The position numbers and the translations under genes were made by a program. Below, piece by piece: positions 9,097-17,585 of a stretch of DNA of 64,000 nt; the stretch's first letter is position 1, and every line of letters begins with the position of its first letter. The stretch is taken from positions 1 to 64,000 of the forward strand of contig JABCZO010000007.1 in assembly GCA_013289615.1 (NCBI GenBank). The letters are read 5' to 3'. The notes beneath the pieces were generated by a model. The model saw nothing but the letters and a program-made list of their open reading frames with translations, ran no database searches and was not told the origin of the DNA. This DNA is from Gammaproteobacteria bacterium. Its GTDB lineage: Bacteria; Pseudomonadota; Gammaproteobacteria; Steroidobacterales; Steroidobacteraceae.

Positions 9097-9930
9097 TCAG
9101 TGCGGCTCGCCGCCCGGATGTGAGTCTTCCATCGGGAAGGTGTGTACGTCGCCCGATGCTGCCGGCCCGGCAGGGGCGGGAACATTCGGCGGCGGTGCGG
9201 CAGCGGCCGGTGCCGTCGCGCTCGAGCCGTCGGCGTTGGCGTTGGCGGTCACCGCCGTAACAAAGCGTCGCGCCGCTTCCGAATGAGTGGTCACTTTATT
9301 GTGGGTAATCATCGAGGTGGTGACGTCCTCATCGCCGTAGAAGGAGTGATTGCCGCTGCGGTCGAAGGCGATCACGGTACCGTCGAGCGCCACCCCGGCG
9401 AACAAGCCGCGCGAGCGCGAATAGGAGTAGATCTCGGCGGCTTTCCCGGCCGCCGCCTCGGTCTGGCGACCCACCGGTCCGGCCGCCACCGACACATCGG
9501 CGCCGAGCGTGAACTTGCCGCGGGCGAAGTCCTCCACGCTGCGCGGGGTGACGAACACCAGCACCACGTCGGTTGAGGTGGCGCCGATCTGGGCGCCGAA
9601 GCTGCCCCCGCCCAGCCGGATGAATATCGGGTTGCTGAAGTGGCCCGAGGTGGCATCGCGCACCGTCAACACGCCGTTGCCGTAGCGGCCGCCGAAGAAG
9701 AAGGCGCCCTTGATGACCTCAGGAACCACCGCGACGCCGTAGGCGCGCTGCATCAGCCAGTCCGGCACCCGCTGATCCGGCGTAGCAGCCAGCTCTTCGA
9801 GCACTTGCGTTGCGGTGATCAGCGTTGCCTCCTCGCGCGAGGGTTCGCGGTTGTCGGCCAGCGCGCCGTGCAACGGTGCCACGAGCGTTGCGGTGGAAAG
9901 GATTGCCAGTAGGAACTTGCTTCGGGTCAT
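9097..9930 (-). CDS. Secreted SYLF-domain (Ysc84-like) protein
   Basis: 277 aa from the ATG at 9930, which sits 6 bases after a strong GGAGG; an in-frame ATG 18 bases upstream lacks this. A signal peptide (about 1-24) is followed by the SYLF domain, seen in the VAVVPEVIKGAFFFGGRYG block, LGGGSFGAQIG and SYSRSRGLFAGVALDG. SYLF domains bind phosphoinositide-type lipids in eukaryotes; bacterial members are exported and poorly understood. The tail is Ala/Pro-rich. It lies 43 bases after the DUF3570 gene on the same strand and may be the last gene of that arm. Confidence 0.87.
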   Translation of the reverse strand: MTRSKFLLAILSTATLVAPLHGALADNREPSREEATLITATQVLEELAATPDQRVPDWLMQRAYGVAVVPEVIKGAFFFGGRYGNGVLTVRDATSGHFSNPIFIRLGGGSFGAQIGATSTDVVLVFVTPRSVEDFARGKFTLGADVSVAAGPVGRQTEAAAGKAAEIYSYSRSRGLFAGVALDGTVIAFDRSGNHSFYGDEDVTTSMITHNKVTTHSEAARRFVTAVTANANADGSSATAPAAAAPPPNVPAPAGPAASGDVHTFPMEDSHPGGEPH

Positions 9931-9973
9931 GATTCGCCTCCGGGGCATTTAAGCCTGAGAGGCGGATGATCGT

Positions 9974-11128
9974 TCAGTACCAGAAGGAAATAAAGAACTG
10001 CATGACGTTGGCGTCGAGCGTATAGAGCGGTTCGTCGCCGGGAACCAGGCTGGGAATCAGGTTGTTGTGGAAGTCCTGGTAGTCGATATGCAGGCGATTG
10101 AAGTTGAAATTGAGCGTTCCCTTGTCCACCCAATGCGGCCAGCCGGGGTGGAATTCCCAGCTCCCGCCCAGCCCCAGGCTGAGGCTGTGGAACTGCGCCA
10201 GCTCGCGGTCGCGCGAGGTGAAATTCTGCGAGTCCTCAAAGGGGTAGAGGTCGCTGTAGAAACTGGCGTGGCGCTGCCAGTAGTAGCGCGCCGTCGCCTC
10301 CAGCGTCCAGTCGGTGAACAGCGGCTGGGTGTAGCCGATCTTGACCGTGTTGGCGAGGATTCCCCAGGTGTCGCTGTAGAGACGATAGTTGCCGTCAACT
10401 GCGGCGTGCCACGGCAGGTAGTACTTGAGCTGCAGCGCACCGGCGCTGCCGGTGCGGGTGCTGGGGGCGACGGCCGGTCCAAAGCTGTAGCCCTTGGCAG
10501 AAAACGGATCGACGAAACGCACCCCGCGATACGGATTCTGCAGGTAGCCGTCGCTCTCGTCGGTCTCGAAATTCAGCCCCAGCAGCAGGTTGCGGGTCAG
10601 CACCTGTGACATGCCAAGCGACCAGTTGCGATGGTCGGCGTTGCCCACCCATTTCTGGAACACACCTTTGTCCACTTCCCCCACCCTGTCCCAGCCTTGC
10701 GTGTAGCCGAACGATATGGTGGTTAGGTCGCCGAACATGCTCTGGCTGATCGAGAAGAACCCGGTATTGGATTTGTAGTCCGGTTCGTCGCTGTAGATGA
10801 AACCGGCGCTGTAGAGCGTGCTGCCGTGCAGATAGTCCAGATTCAGGTTGTGCTGGGTGCGCTTTTCCTTATAGGTGCTCGCCTGCGACACCACGTCGAT
10901 CGACGCACTGCTGATCAGATCCTCGTAATACTGGTAGGAGGCAGAAAAGGAATCGCCGAACTTTTTTCGTACCAGCACCGATGGGCCCTGGACGGTGAGG
11001 CCGCCGCCCTCGTAGCGGTGATAGAGCACGTCGGTTCGATCCTCCGGCAGCACGTCGGCGCGCCCTGCCGCGCCGAGGCCGAACACCGCGGCCGCCAGCC
11101 AGCGCGCTCGCAGATGCGCCCGCATCAT
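9974..11128 (-). CDS. DUF3570 outer-membrane beta-barrel protein
   Basis: About 384 aa (starts at 11128 or 11125 are both possible). After a signal peptide ending near AAGRA, the mature part begins LPEDRTDVLYHRYEGGG and then alternates polar and aromatic residues in many short strands. It ends in FISFWY, a C-terminal aromatic signal for barrel assembly. This matches DUF3570, a family usually found next to DUF4266 lipoproteins, TlpA thioredoxins and ApbE flavin transferases. Here DUF4266 and TlpA lie just upstream. The biochemical role is unknown; a barrel that houses or passes a redox partner is plausible. Confidence 0.85.
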   Translation of the reverse strand: MMRAHLRARWLAAAVFGLGAAGRADVLPEDRTDVLYHRYEGGGLTVQGPSVLVRKKFGDSFSASYQYYEDLISSASIDVVSQASTYKEKRTQHNLNLDYLHGSTLYSAGFIYSDEPDYKSNTGFFSISQSMFGDLTTISFGYTQGWDRVGEVDKGVFQKWVGNADHRNWSLGMSQVLTRNLLLGLNFETDESDGYLQNPYRGVRFVDPFSAKGYSFGPAVAPSTRTGSAGALQLKYYLPWHAAVDGNYRLYSDTWGILANTVKIGYTQPLFTDWTLEATARYYWQRHASFYSDLYPFEDSQNFTSRDRELAQFHSLSLGLGGSWEFHPGWPHWVDKGTLNFNFNRLHIDYQDFHNNLIPSLVPGDEPLYTLDANVMQFFISFWY

Positions 11129-11170
11129 CACGTCAAGGCTGTCCGCTGGGTGCTCACGGGGCGCGCAGCA

Positions 11171-11428
11171 CTAGTTGCAGCCGCAACCGCCACCAACGCT
11201 ACCGGTGGCGCCGTGGGCGCCTTCGCGCACTTCGAACACGTGATCGAGGTAACTATTTGAGATCGGATTGCGATCGAACGACATGATCGGGTCGGCCAGG
11301 TGTTCGCGCTCATACGGCTTGACCCATGGCTCTATCGGACTGCAGCCCCCTAGCAGCATGCTGCCGAGGAGTAGCGCGCCCAGCAGCACGGGCGAGGCCA
11401 TCTTGCACGAAACAACCTTCGACATCAT
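11171..11428 (-). CDS. DUF4266 small lipoprotein
   Basis: 85 aa. A lipoprotein signal peptide ends in LLGGC (Cys29). The mature protein of some 57 residues begins with the family signature (WVKPYEREHLADPIM, SNSYLDHVFEVREGA) and ends in a conserved GSVGGGCGCN. The two C-terminal Cys and the Gly run suggest a metal, haem or thiol contact, but none is demonstrated. It lies 18 bases downstream of TlpA and 42 bases upstream of DUF3570. Confidence 0.88.
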   Translation of the reverse strand: MMSKVVSCKMASPVLLGALLLGSMLLGGCSPIEPWVKPYEREHLADPIMSFDRNPISNSYLDHVFEVREGAHGATGSVGGGCGCN

Positions 11429-11446
11429 CGCACTCCCGACGCCGGA

Positions 11447-11956
11447 TCACTCGCGCATCAGGCTGCGGATCTGATCTAGGTATTGGCTTTCGTCGCCGGG
11501 CTTGTAGCCGTGATGCACGTAGCGAACGTTGCCCTTGCGGTCTACGATCACGGTGCTCGGCATGCCGGAGACCTCATACAGGTTACTGACCTTGCTTTGA
11601 GTGTCGAATAGTATCGGAAAAGAGACAGGCGTCGCCTTGAGAAAACTGATCGCTTCACCGGATTTCGGCTCCACATTGATGCCCAGCAGCGTGAAGCCGG
11701 CTGCCTTGTACTTGCGGTACATCTGATCGAGTATCGGCATTTCCTGGCGGCACGGCCCGCACCAGCTGGCCCAGAAGTTGATCAGTACCACCTGGCCTTT
11801 GAGACCGGCGAGGCTGACCGGGTCGCCGACGGCCGCCGGCAGCTGAAAGGCGGCCGCCGGCGCACCGGCGGTGACGCTCGCCGCGGGCAGCGCCGGTGCG
11901 ACCGAGAGTGCGAGGCCGAGCCACAGGATGGATACCTTGAACGTGCCAGCATGCAT
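11447..11956 (-). CDS. TlpA-like thioredoxin of the DUF4266/DUF3570 arm
   Basis: 169 aa from the ATG at 11956, which follows GGAGG by 6 bases; an ATG 12 bases upstream overlaps that site and is less likely. A signal peptide ends near PAAS. The thioredoxin fold carries WCGPC (Cys66/Cys69) and the cis-Pro segment SGMPST. TlpA-type proteins are periplasmic thiol reductants, often dedicated to c-cytochrome maturation or other thiol partners. Its position between the barrel genes and the DUF4266 gene suggests it keeps Cys of the haem proteins or of DUF4266 reduced. Confidence 0.88.
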   Translation of the reverse strand: MHAGTFKVSILWLGLALSVAPALPAASVTAGAPAAAFQLPAAVGDPVSLAGLKGQVVLINFWASWCGPCRQEMPILDQMYRKYKAAGFTLLGINVEPKSGEAISFLKATPVSFPILFDTQSKVSNLYEVSGMPSTVIVDRKGNVRYVHHGYKPGDESQYLDQIRSLMRE

Positions 11957-12001
11957 GACTGCCTCCATTCGATGCGATCGGGCGCCTGCGGCGCCGGTTC
12001 G

Positions 12002-12700
12002 CTAGAAGAATACGGTCGCTCCGATCGTTGCCTGAAGATTGTTCTTCAGCTGATACACCCCGATGTCGTTGGACTTGAATACCAGGTCCTGGACATCGAT
12101 ATGCAGCGCCAGCCAATCCGTCGGCAGCACGCGAAAGCCGGCACCGAAATTCACGGCAAAGTTGTGATCACCGGCGAATGTGACGTTGCCGATGCCGCCA
12201 ATCATGTACAGGGCGCTGGTCATGGCGAGATTGCGACCGATGAATACCTCGCCGGGGAGGAAGTTGTAGCCCAGCGACAGGTTGTAGTACGTGAAGCGCC
12301 TCTCAGCATCGGAAAGTAATTGCACCCGCCCGCTCAGCTCCTCGAAGCTGGTCCGGCCGCCCTTGGCGCGCCCATAGGTGGCCTCGGTAAACAGATCCTC
12401 GCTGATGTGGTAGTCGAAACGCAGCCCGGCGACCGGTTGGGCGCCGAAGTCCTGGATTGAGAGTTCGCCGTAATAGGCGCCCAATTCGACATTCCTGGCG
12501 CTGATCTTCGGCACCTTGACCTTGCGCCGCTCGACCTCCGGCTCGATCACCGACGGCGGCGGCGTATCGGCGTCGCTGCTGCTCGCCGATGCGCCTGCGG
12601 CATCGCTCTTGGGGTGATGCCATGGCCAATGCATCGACGCGCAGCCACTGCAGGCGGCGAGGGCGATGCTCAGTAGAAGAAGCCGAATCCGAGTCTCCAT
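12002..12700 (-). CDS. Outer-membrane beta-barrel protein with lipoprotein-like start
   Basis: 232 aa. The N-terminus has a lipobox (LAAC, Cys17) followed by a His/Trp/Ser/Pro-rich linker. Residues from about 70 form a barrel of the type first seen in myxobacterial envelope clusters (OMP_myx_plus-like): GAYYGELSIQDFG, GLRFDYHISEDLF, YNLSLGYNFLPGE. It ends GATVFF with a terminal Phe. The start overlaps the stop of the upstream SH3/barrel gene by 31 bases, so the two are surely co-expressed and may pair. Confidence 0.75.
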   Translation of the reverse strand: METRIRLLLLSIALAACSGCASMHWPWHHPKSDAAGASASSSDADTPPPSVIEPEVERRKVKVPKISARNVELGAYYGELSIQDFGAQPVAGLRFDYHISEDLFTEATYGRAKGGRTSFEELSGRVQLLSDAERRFTYYNLSLGYNFLPGEVFIGRNLAMTSALYMIGGIGNVTFAGDHNFAVNFGAGFRVLPTDWLALHIDVQDLVFKSNDIGVYQLKNNLQATIGATVFF

Positions 12701-13452
12701 TCCCCGTTGACCTCATATGCATTGGTCTTGGTAAACACGACGTACTTGCGATATTCGCCGCGCATGAAGAAGCGCCGGGTCATATACAGCCGGCCGCCGA
12801 CACCTGCGTAACCCACCGCATCGCCGCGGTCTACCGGTGTGGCCAGCGTGGCCTTGGGTTCGACCCGCTCATATCCGGTGCCTATGTCCACCAGCGGCGA
12901 GAAGCGCCACTCGGGCATGAACACGTGCGCCAGCCCGATGTCGGCGATATAACCGTCGGAAACATTGCCGATGTACTGCGACAGGCCGACCTCGAGCTTC
13001 AGGTTGTCGGTGATCGACAGCGCGCTCCAGGCGCCGAACAACGTGGCGCCCGCGTAGGCACCCGCATACACCCCGCTTTCCCAGCGGTGAGAAGCAAACC
13101 CGGCACGATCGCCCAGGTTCACCTGAAACGGCGTGCCGTCGGCCAGCTTGGCCTTGGTCAGCTCGCGCGCCGACGCCCAGCCCTCCACGCCGCGTTCGGT
13201 GCGTACCTTGAACCAGTCGGTGCGGCGGAACAGCACATCCACCGATTCACCGCGCGCCACCACCTGCGTAACCGGGTAGCCCCGTCCCGGTCCGGTGTGC
13301 AGCTCCAGGTACGGCTGGGAGACGAACAGCTGCAGCAGTTCGTGTGCGGCCCGGGCCGGCGTCGATGCCAGCGACACCGCCCAGAGCGCGAGCACGATCG
13401 CGAACTCAATTCGTCGGAGCGACAAACGGATTGTTGTAGTACTGGGCGCCAA
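12670..13452 (-). CDS. Exported SH3-domain plus outer-membrane barrel protein
   Basis: About 260 aa. No ATG fits; the furthest start is TTG at 13452, with TTG at 13425 and a later GTG also possible. A hydrophobic signal segment ending PARAA precedes a bacterial SH3 domain (about 40-98: LELHTGPGRGYPV, VRTERGVEGWAS). Some 150 residues of barrel-like strands follow, ending GFGFFY. SH3 domains of this type often bind peptidoglycan. It overlaps the upstream haem lipoprotein gene by 47 bases and the downstream barrel gene by 31. Confidence 0.72.
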   Translation of the reverse strand: MAPSTTTIRLSLRRIEFAIVLALWAVSLASTPARAAHELLQLFVSQPYLELHTGPGRGYPVTQVVARGESVDVLFRRTDWFKVRTERGVEGWASARELTKAKLADGTPFQVNLGDRAGFASHRWESGVYAGAYAGATLFGAWSALSITDNLKLEVGLSQYIGNVSDGYIADIGLAHVFMPEWRFSPLVDIGTGYERVEPKATLATPVDRGDAVGYAGVGGRLYMTRRFFMRGEYRKYVVFTKTNAYEVNGEWRLGFGFFY

Positions 13453-16096
13453 TGTCTACCCATTCTGACAGCAGCCGCATCTCGGCGGGAGATAGCAGGC
13501 CGATATGCGTGGCGTCGGTAATAAATACCTGAAAGAAGTGGGAGTCTAGCGCATCGCCGGAAATAAACTCCGCCGAGCGCACGCTGGTGGTCACGGTGGC
13601 GCCGGTGCTCGCGTTGGTGGTGGTGACACTGAAGGGATTCAGCAGCTGCTGATAGGAGTTGTCCTGATTGGCATTGTTCGCCGATGCGCCATCGGCAAGA
13701 TCCAGATAGCCGGTTGCGGCGGTCGAGGCAGTGTGGCAGTTGACGCAGGTCTTGGCCCCGCGATCCTTGTCCCACAGCGGCTGGATATGGATCGGGTAGC
13801 TGATGGTCACGCGACAATTCGCGGTCCAGCCGCCAGGCAGCGCGCAGGTCTGCGCCGTCGGCAGCGGCGTGGTAAAGGTCGGATCGTCATACGACAGCAA
13901 TAGCGGCTCATTGCCGGCGCCGCCTCCGAACCACGGGTCATTGAAAATCACGTTGACGCTCGGTGTCGCCGCTGCCGTAGCCGAGTTGGCCGAGTTGCCG
14001 CAGTTCCATCCGGTCAGCGCCTCGGCCATCGTCTCGCCGCTGCCGTCGGCATTCAGACAGGTGGTATACGCTCCCTGCGTGCCGGGGAAGGGCCCGGTCG
14101 ATGTGGCCCCGGTCCACGCCGAGGCGAACAGAGCGGCGCGGCCATGGGAAAAGAAACTGCCGCCGGCCACGGGATTTTGTTGCGCGGGTGCCAGGTGACA
14201 GCCATGGCACTGGAGCACCTCTCCCGGCAGCAGCTGCAGCCAGGCGCGATGCAGCGGAAAGATGCGGCGCGCATTGGCATCGACCACCGAGACCTGAAAG
14301 GCGACGTTCGCCGGCACGGTGACGCGCACCGAGCCGTCCGGCTCGATCGGCACGTAACCGAGGATCTCGCGCATGTAGTTGCCGGCGGCGCCGAAGGCTG
14401 TGGCTTGCTGGAAATTCAGGGTCTGCTTGTCGGGAATCGAGACCGCTTTTTCCAGTCGCAGGAAGCGTGCCGGGCGCAGATCGGCCTCGGTCTGGGCCAT
14501 CGCAGCAATGCCGCCCGCGCCGGTGCCGCTCCAGGCGGCGCCGTCCCAGTCGTACACGCTGCGGATGTCGATCACACCCACCGGCGAGGTGGCGACCGTG
14601 TAACTGTCGGCAATGAAGGCCGGCGGCGCCGGCCGCGGCTGCAACGCCACGATGTCGGTTACGAACACGCCCTCCGTGGGCGTCACGATCGGCTTGAAGG
14701 TACTGGCGGCCGGATCGAGCATCCATGCACTGTACAACACCGGTGCCGCGGTGAGTGTCGCGTTGGCCAGAGCCGCGGCGGCGAGATTGTCGGCGGTGCA
14801 CGCCAGGATGGTGCCGGCGATATTCTGCAGGCGGCATTCGCTCCAGGTCACCAGGATGCGGCCGCTGCCGTCCCACAACGGAAACGCCGAAGAGAAACGC
14901 CCGCCCGGAGAGATCACCGCAATGTTCTTGGTGGTGTCGACCGCGGTCAGCACGGCGTTCAGTGTCGCCGCTGTTTCCGCAAACACGGTGGTCGAATAGC
15001 CGACGTTGCCGGCCGTGTCCGGAACGGCCTGGTTGTTCTCGACGTAGTTCTTGACGTCGACGATCATGAGGTTGCCGCCATAGTCGGCGTTGGTGAATGG
15101 GCGCACCAGCGCCAGCAGCTTGCCGTTGGGCATTTCCCGCGCTTTCACGAACTCGACAGTGCAGTCCTGGCCGGCTGGACAGCTGTCGGCTCCGCCCGGG
15201 TTGGTGCTGAGGGTGTCGTGGCTACCGCGGCCGTACAGCAGCTGCACGTCGGTGCCGTCCGGGTTGCTGGTATAGAAGTGAATGCCGCTGTTGCCGTTGG
15301 CATGATCCCAGCGGCTCCACAGCACGCGGCCGCTGGCCAGCACGGTGGCATCGACATCGTGGCTCTGGTTGTAGGTGATCTGGTGCATCTGGCTGCCGTC
15401 GGCGTTCATCACGTGCAGCACGAACGCCGACTCGTCCAGATCCTCGGTCTGGCCCTCGAATTCCGGTTTGCCCTCATTGATCAGGACCGCGCCGGAACCG
15501 AACTGGCGTGTGGTGGCGAACAGGATGCGGCCGTCCGGCAGATAGTGCGGGGAGATGTACTGCGAGCCGGTGCCGGTCTGATCCGTGGTCGGCAGGATGG
15601 TGTGCAGGTCGTCGCTGGCGACCACGTATTCCCAGATATTCCAATTCGGCGGATCGCGGTCTTTCTGCATCGGGGTCAGCGGGCCGCGCATCGCGAAGAT
15701 GACCCGGGTGCCGTCGCTCGCGACGTCGACATCCTTCAGGTCATAGAACGTGCCGGTGGGCGCCTTGCCGGTCACGCGGGCCGTGATGTTGACCTCGGCG
15801 CCGCCGGTGCTGGTGGGATTGAGCAGATACAGATCGGCCTGCGGTATGAAAGTGCGGCGCAGCCGCAGGTCGTCCTGCGTGGTCGGCACGGTGCGCTTGA
15901 TGTAGACGATGCCGAAGTCGGTGGTCTGCGAATCGGGCGGTTGGGAGTTGGCGATCGTCACCGAGCCGCCACCGCTGCTGCACGCCGCGATGAGCGCCGT
16001 GCCCAGCAGCGCTGCGGGTAGGACTAGCCATGCCCGGGGTAGGACAGGCAGTGCCGCGCGTAGGACAAACTGACGCATAAACATTTTATGTTCCAT
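13406..16096 (-). CDS. Dihaem c-type lipoprotein related to hydrazine synthase alpha (HzsA-like)
   Basis: 896 aa. Lipobox LIAAC (Cys39). The middle carries beta-propeller-like repeats (PHYLPDGRILFATTRQFG, VLASGRVLWSRWDH, NADGSQMHQITYN) like those of HzsA-related proteins. Haem motifs are CHGCH (Cys630) and CVNCH (Cys784), both in the C-terminal third. I recall HzsA-related proteins outside anammox bacteria as a poorly characterised group, and nothing here argues for hydrazine chemistry. A surface or periplasmic electron-transfer role is likelier. It leads the minus-strand arm, divergent from the monohaem gene at 16390. The ATGs at 16084 and 16078 are alternative starts. Confidence 0.78.
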   Translation of the reverse strand: MEHKMFMRQFVLRAALPVLPRAWLVLPAALLGTALIAACSSGGGSVTIANSQPPDSQTTDFGIVYIKRTVPTTQDDLRLRRTFIPQADLYLLNPTSTGGAEVNITARVTGKAPTGTFYDLKDVDVASDGTRVIFAMRGPLTPMQKDRDPPNWNIWEYVVASDDLHTILPTTDQTGTGSQYISPHYLPDGRILFATTRQFGSGAVLINEGKPEFEGQTEDLDESAFVLHVMNADGSQMHQITYNQSHDVDATVLASGRVLWSRWDHANGNSGIHFYTSNPDGTDVQLLYGRGSHDTLSTNPGGADSCPAGQDCTVEFVKAREMPNGKLLALVRPFTNADYGGNLMIVDVKNYVENNQAVPDTAGNVGYSTTVFAETAATLNAVLTAVDTTKNIAVISPGGRFSSAFPLWDGSGRILVTWSECRLQNIAGTILACTADNLAAAALANATLTAAPVLYSAWMLDPAASTFKPIVTPTEGVFVTDIVALQPRPAPPAFIADSYTVATSPVGVIDIRSVYDWDGAAWSGTGAGGIAAMAQTEADLRPARFLRLEKAVSIPDKQTLNFQQATAFGAAGNYMREILGYVPIEPDGSVRVTVPANVAFQVSVVDANARRIFPLHRAWLQLLPGEVLQCHGCHLAPAQQNPVAGGSFFSHGRAALFASAWTGATSTGPFPGTQGAYTTCLNADGSGETMAEALTGWNCGNSANSATAAATPSVNVIFNDPWFGGGAGNEPLLLSYDDPTFTTPLPTAQTCALPGGWTANCRVTISYPIHIQPLWDKDRGAKTCVNCHTASTAATGYLDLADGASANNANQDNSYQQLLNPFSVTTTNASTGATVTTSVRSAEFISGDALDSHFFQVFITDATHIGLLSPAEMRLLSEWVDIGAQYYNNPFVAPTN

Positions 16097-16389
16097 CCTC
16101 GATCATGACGTCGCCAACCGCATCACGGTAATCACGCGTGGTTCGGAGTCTGCTGTGCGCAGCAGCGATATGAGACCAGACGCACAGTTCTCAAACCGTG
16201 CGTTGCGTCGTGTTCAGGCGATCGCACGCACACACTACACCGCTTTTTCATGGTGATAAGCATAGCGCTATTGACGTAACTGCACGGAGCGTCGTCGTGC
16301 AGCGACATTACGCGCACCGCGGCATCGTGCCTATGATGCCAGCCTGATTGATCGTGGCCAGAGTGAAGTTGGAAGCAGGCAGGGAGTTC
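16097..16389. promoter_or_regulatory. Divergent intergenic region between the two arms of the haem/Exb system
   Basis: 293 bases, with no credible gene. It contains ATAGCGCTAT, a perfect 10-bp palindrome at 16262-16271, and an inverted repeat with 6-bp arms, TGCACG (16281-16286) and CGTGCA (16296-16301). Both arms of the system must be started here, so shared control is likely. I could not assign convincing -35/-10 pairs. The plus-strand start at 16390 or 16396 is set by AGGGAG at 16381-16386. Confidence 0.5.
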
Positions 16390-17574
16390 ATGGCAATGTT
16401 CGACCGCTCAAACAGATCGGGTGCGCGCAGGACGCTCGCAGTCGCCATGGCATTGCTGGCGGCACTGCAGCCGTTGGTACCGGCGCTGGCAGGTTCTACC
16501 GAGCAGGCCGAACGTCTGTTCGGGCGCATCACCGGCACCCCGCCCAGCGCCACGGTGCTGACGCAGATGTCAGCCGACATCGCCGCTAACAATGCGCTGG
16601 CCGCCGCGCAGCTCGCGATGCAGGATCCGAACTTCTACAACGTCACGCTGCGCAACTTCGCCGCGCCGATGACCAACAAGGCGCAGTCGGTGTTCGTGCC
16701 GCTGAACGATTACACCGCCACCATCATCGGCATGGTGCGCGACAACGTGCCGTTCAACACGGTGCTGTCGGCGGACCTGGTCTATACCGGCAATGTGTCC
16801 GGGGCGCCGGCTTATTCGCCGGCCAACAACAATCATTACCAGTACCTGGATACCAATGGCGCCGATCTGTCGAAGGTGCTGAGCGCGCAGACGCAGTCGG
16901 CGCTGACCGGAATTCCGTCGGCGGCGACCGCCGGTGTCATGACCACCCTGGGCGGCGCCTCGGCCTTCTTCTACAAGGGCACCAACCGCGCGATGGTCCG
17001 GTTCACGATGATCAACTACATGTGTGACGACCTGAACGAGATCATGGACATCACGCGGCCGCCGGACCGGATCCGCCAGGATCCGTCCCGATCCCCGGGC
17101 GGCGACAGCCGGGTGTTTCTCAGTACCTGCATCGGCTGTCATTCGGGCATGGATGCGCTCGCCGGCGCGTTCGCCTATTACGAGTTCGACGTCACCACCG
17201 GCCAGATGGTCTATAGCCCCGGACAGGTGCAGGGCAAGTACGCCATCAACACCGGCAACTTCCCGTACGGGCACGTCACCATCGACGACAGCTGGCTCAA
17301 TTACTGGCGCAGCGGCCCGAATGCGCTACTGGGCTGGAGCAGTGCGCTGCCGGGCAGCGGCAATGGCGCCAAGTCGTTTGGCCAGGAGATCGAGAACTCG
17401 ACGCAGTTTGCCAACTGCCAGGTCCAGAAAGTATTTCAGGCGATGTGCCTGCGCCCGCCGAGCAATGCGGCCGATCGCGCGCAGGCGACGAAGATCACCT
17501 CAGATTTCGTCTCGTCGAACTACAACATGAAGACGGCGTTCGCGGAAACCGCCGTCTACTGTATGGGCCAGTAG
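16390..17574 (+). CDS. Secreted monohaem protein (DUF1588/1592-like region)
   Basis: About 394 aa. The frame opens at a TTG (16348), but AGGGAG precedes ATGs at 16390 and 16396. The signal peptide ends LVPALAG. The N-terminal part (ERLFGRITGTPPS, TLRNFAAPMTN, VFVPLNDYTATIIGMVRD) resembles the helical regions of planctomycete-type cytochrome proteins. One haem motif, CIGCH (Cys247), lies in a block ending HSGMDALAGAFAYYEFD, much like the CxxCHxxMDPxGFALExFD segments of DUF1588 proteins. Further Cys (YMCDDL, FANCQV, AMCLRPP) may form disulfides. It is followed 11 bases later by the dihaem LamG lipoprotein and precedes the Tat-exported DUF1501-like protein, the usual partner type. Confidence 0.7.
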   Translation: MAMFDRSNRSGARRTLAVAMALLAALQPLVPALAGSTEQAERLFGRITGTPPSATVLTQMSADIAANNALAAAQLAMQDPNFYNVTLRNFAAPMTNKAQSVFVPLNDYTATIIGMVRDNVPFNTVLSADLVYTGNVSGAPAYSPANNNHYQYLDTNGADLSKVLSAQTQSALTGIPSAATAGVMTTLGGASAFFYKGTNRAMVRFTMINYMCDDLNEIMDITRPPDRIRQDPSRSPGGDSRVFLSTCIGCHSGMDALAGAFAYYEFDVTTGQMVYSPGQVQGKYAINTGNFPYGHVTIDDSWLNYWRSGPNALLGWSSALPGSGNGAKSFGQEIENSTQFANCQVQKVFQAMCLRPPSNAADRAQATKITSDFVSSNYNMKTAFAETAVYCMGQ

Positions 17575-17585
17575 GAGGCCATGCC

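Noticed and set aside
14144-16021. 625-residue open frame antisense to the dihaem HzsA-related gene
   Set aside because: Rich in Arg, Gln, His and Gly, as usual for shadow frames in GC-rich DNA. The sense frame has haem motifs and a lipobox.
13406-16096. Hydrazine synthase activity
   Set aside because: Only a distant domain relation. No partner subunits or other nitrogen-cycle enzymes are in the window.
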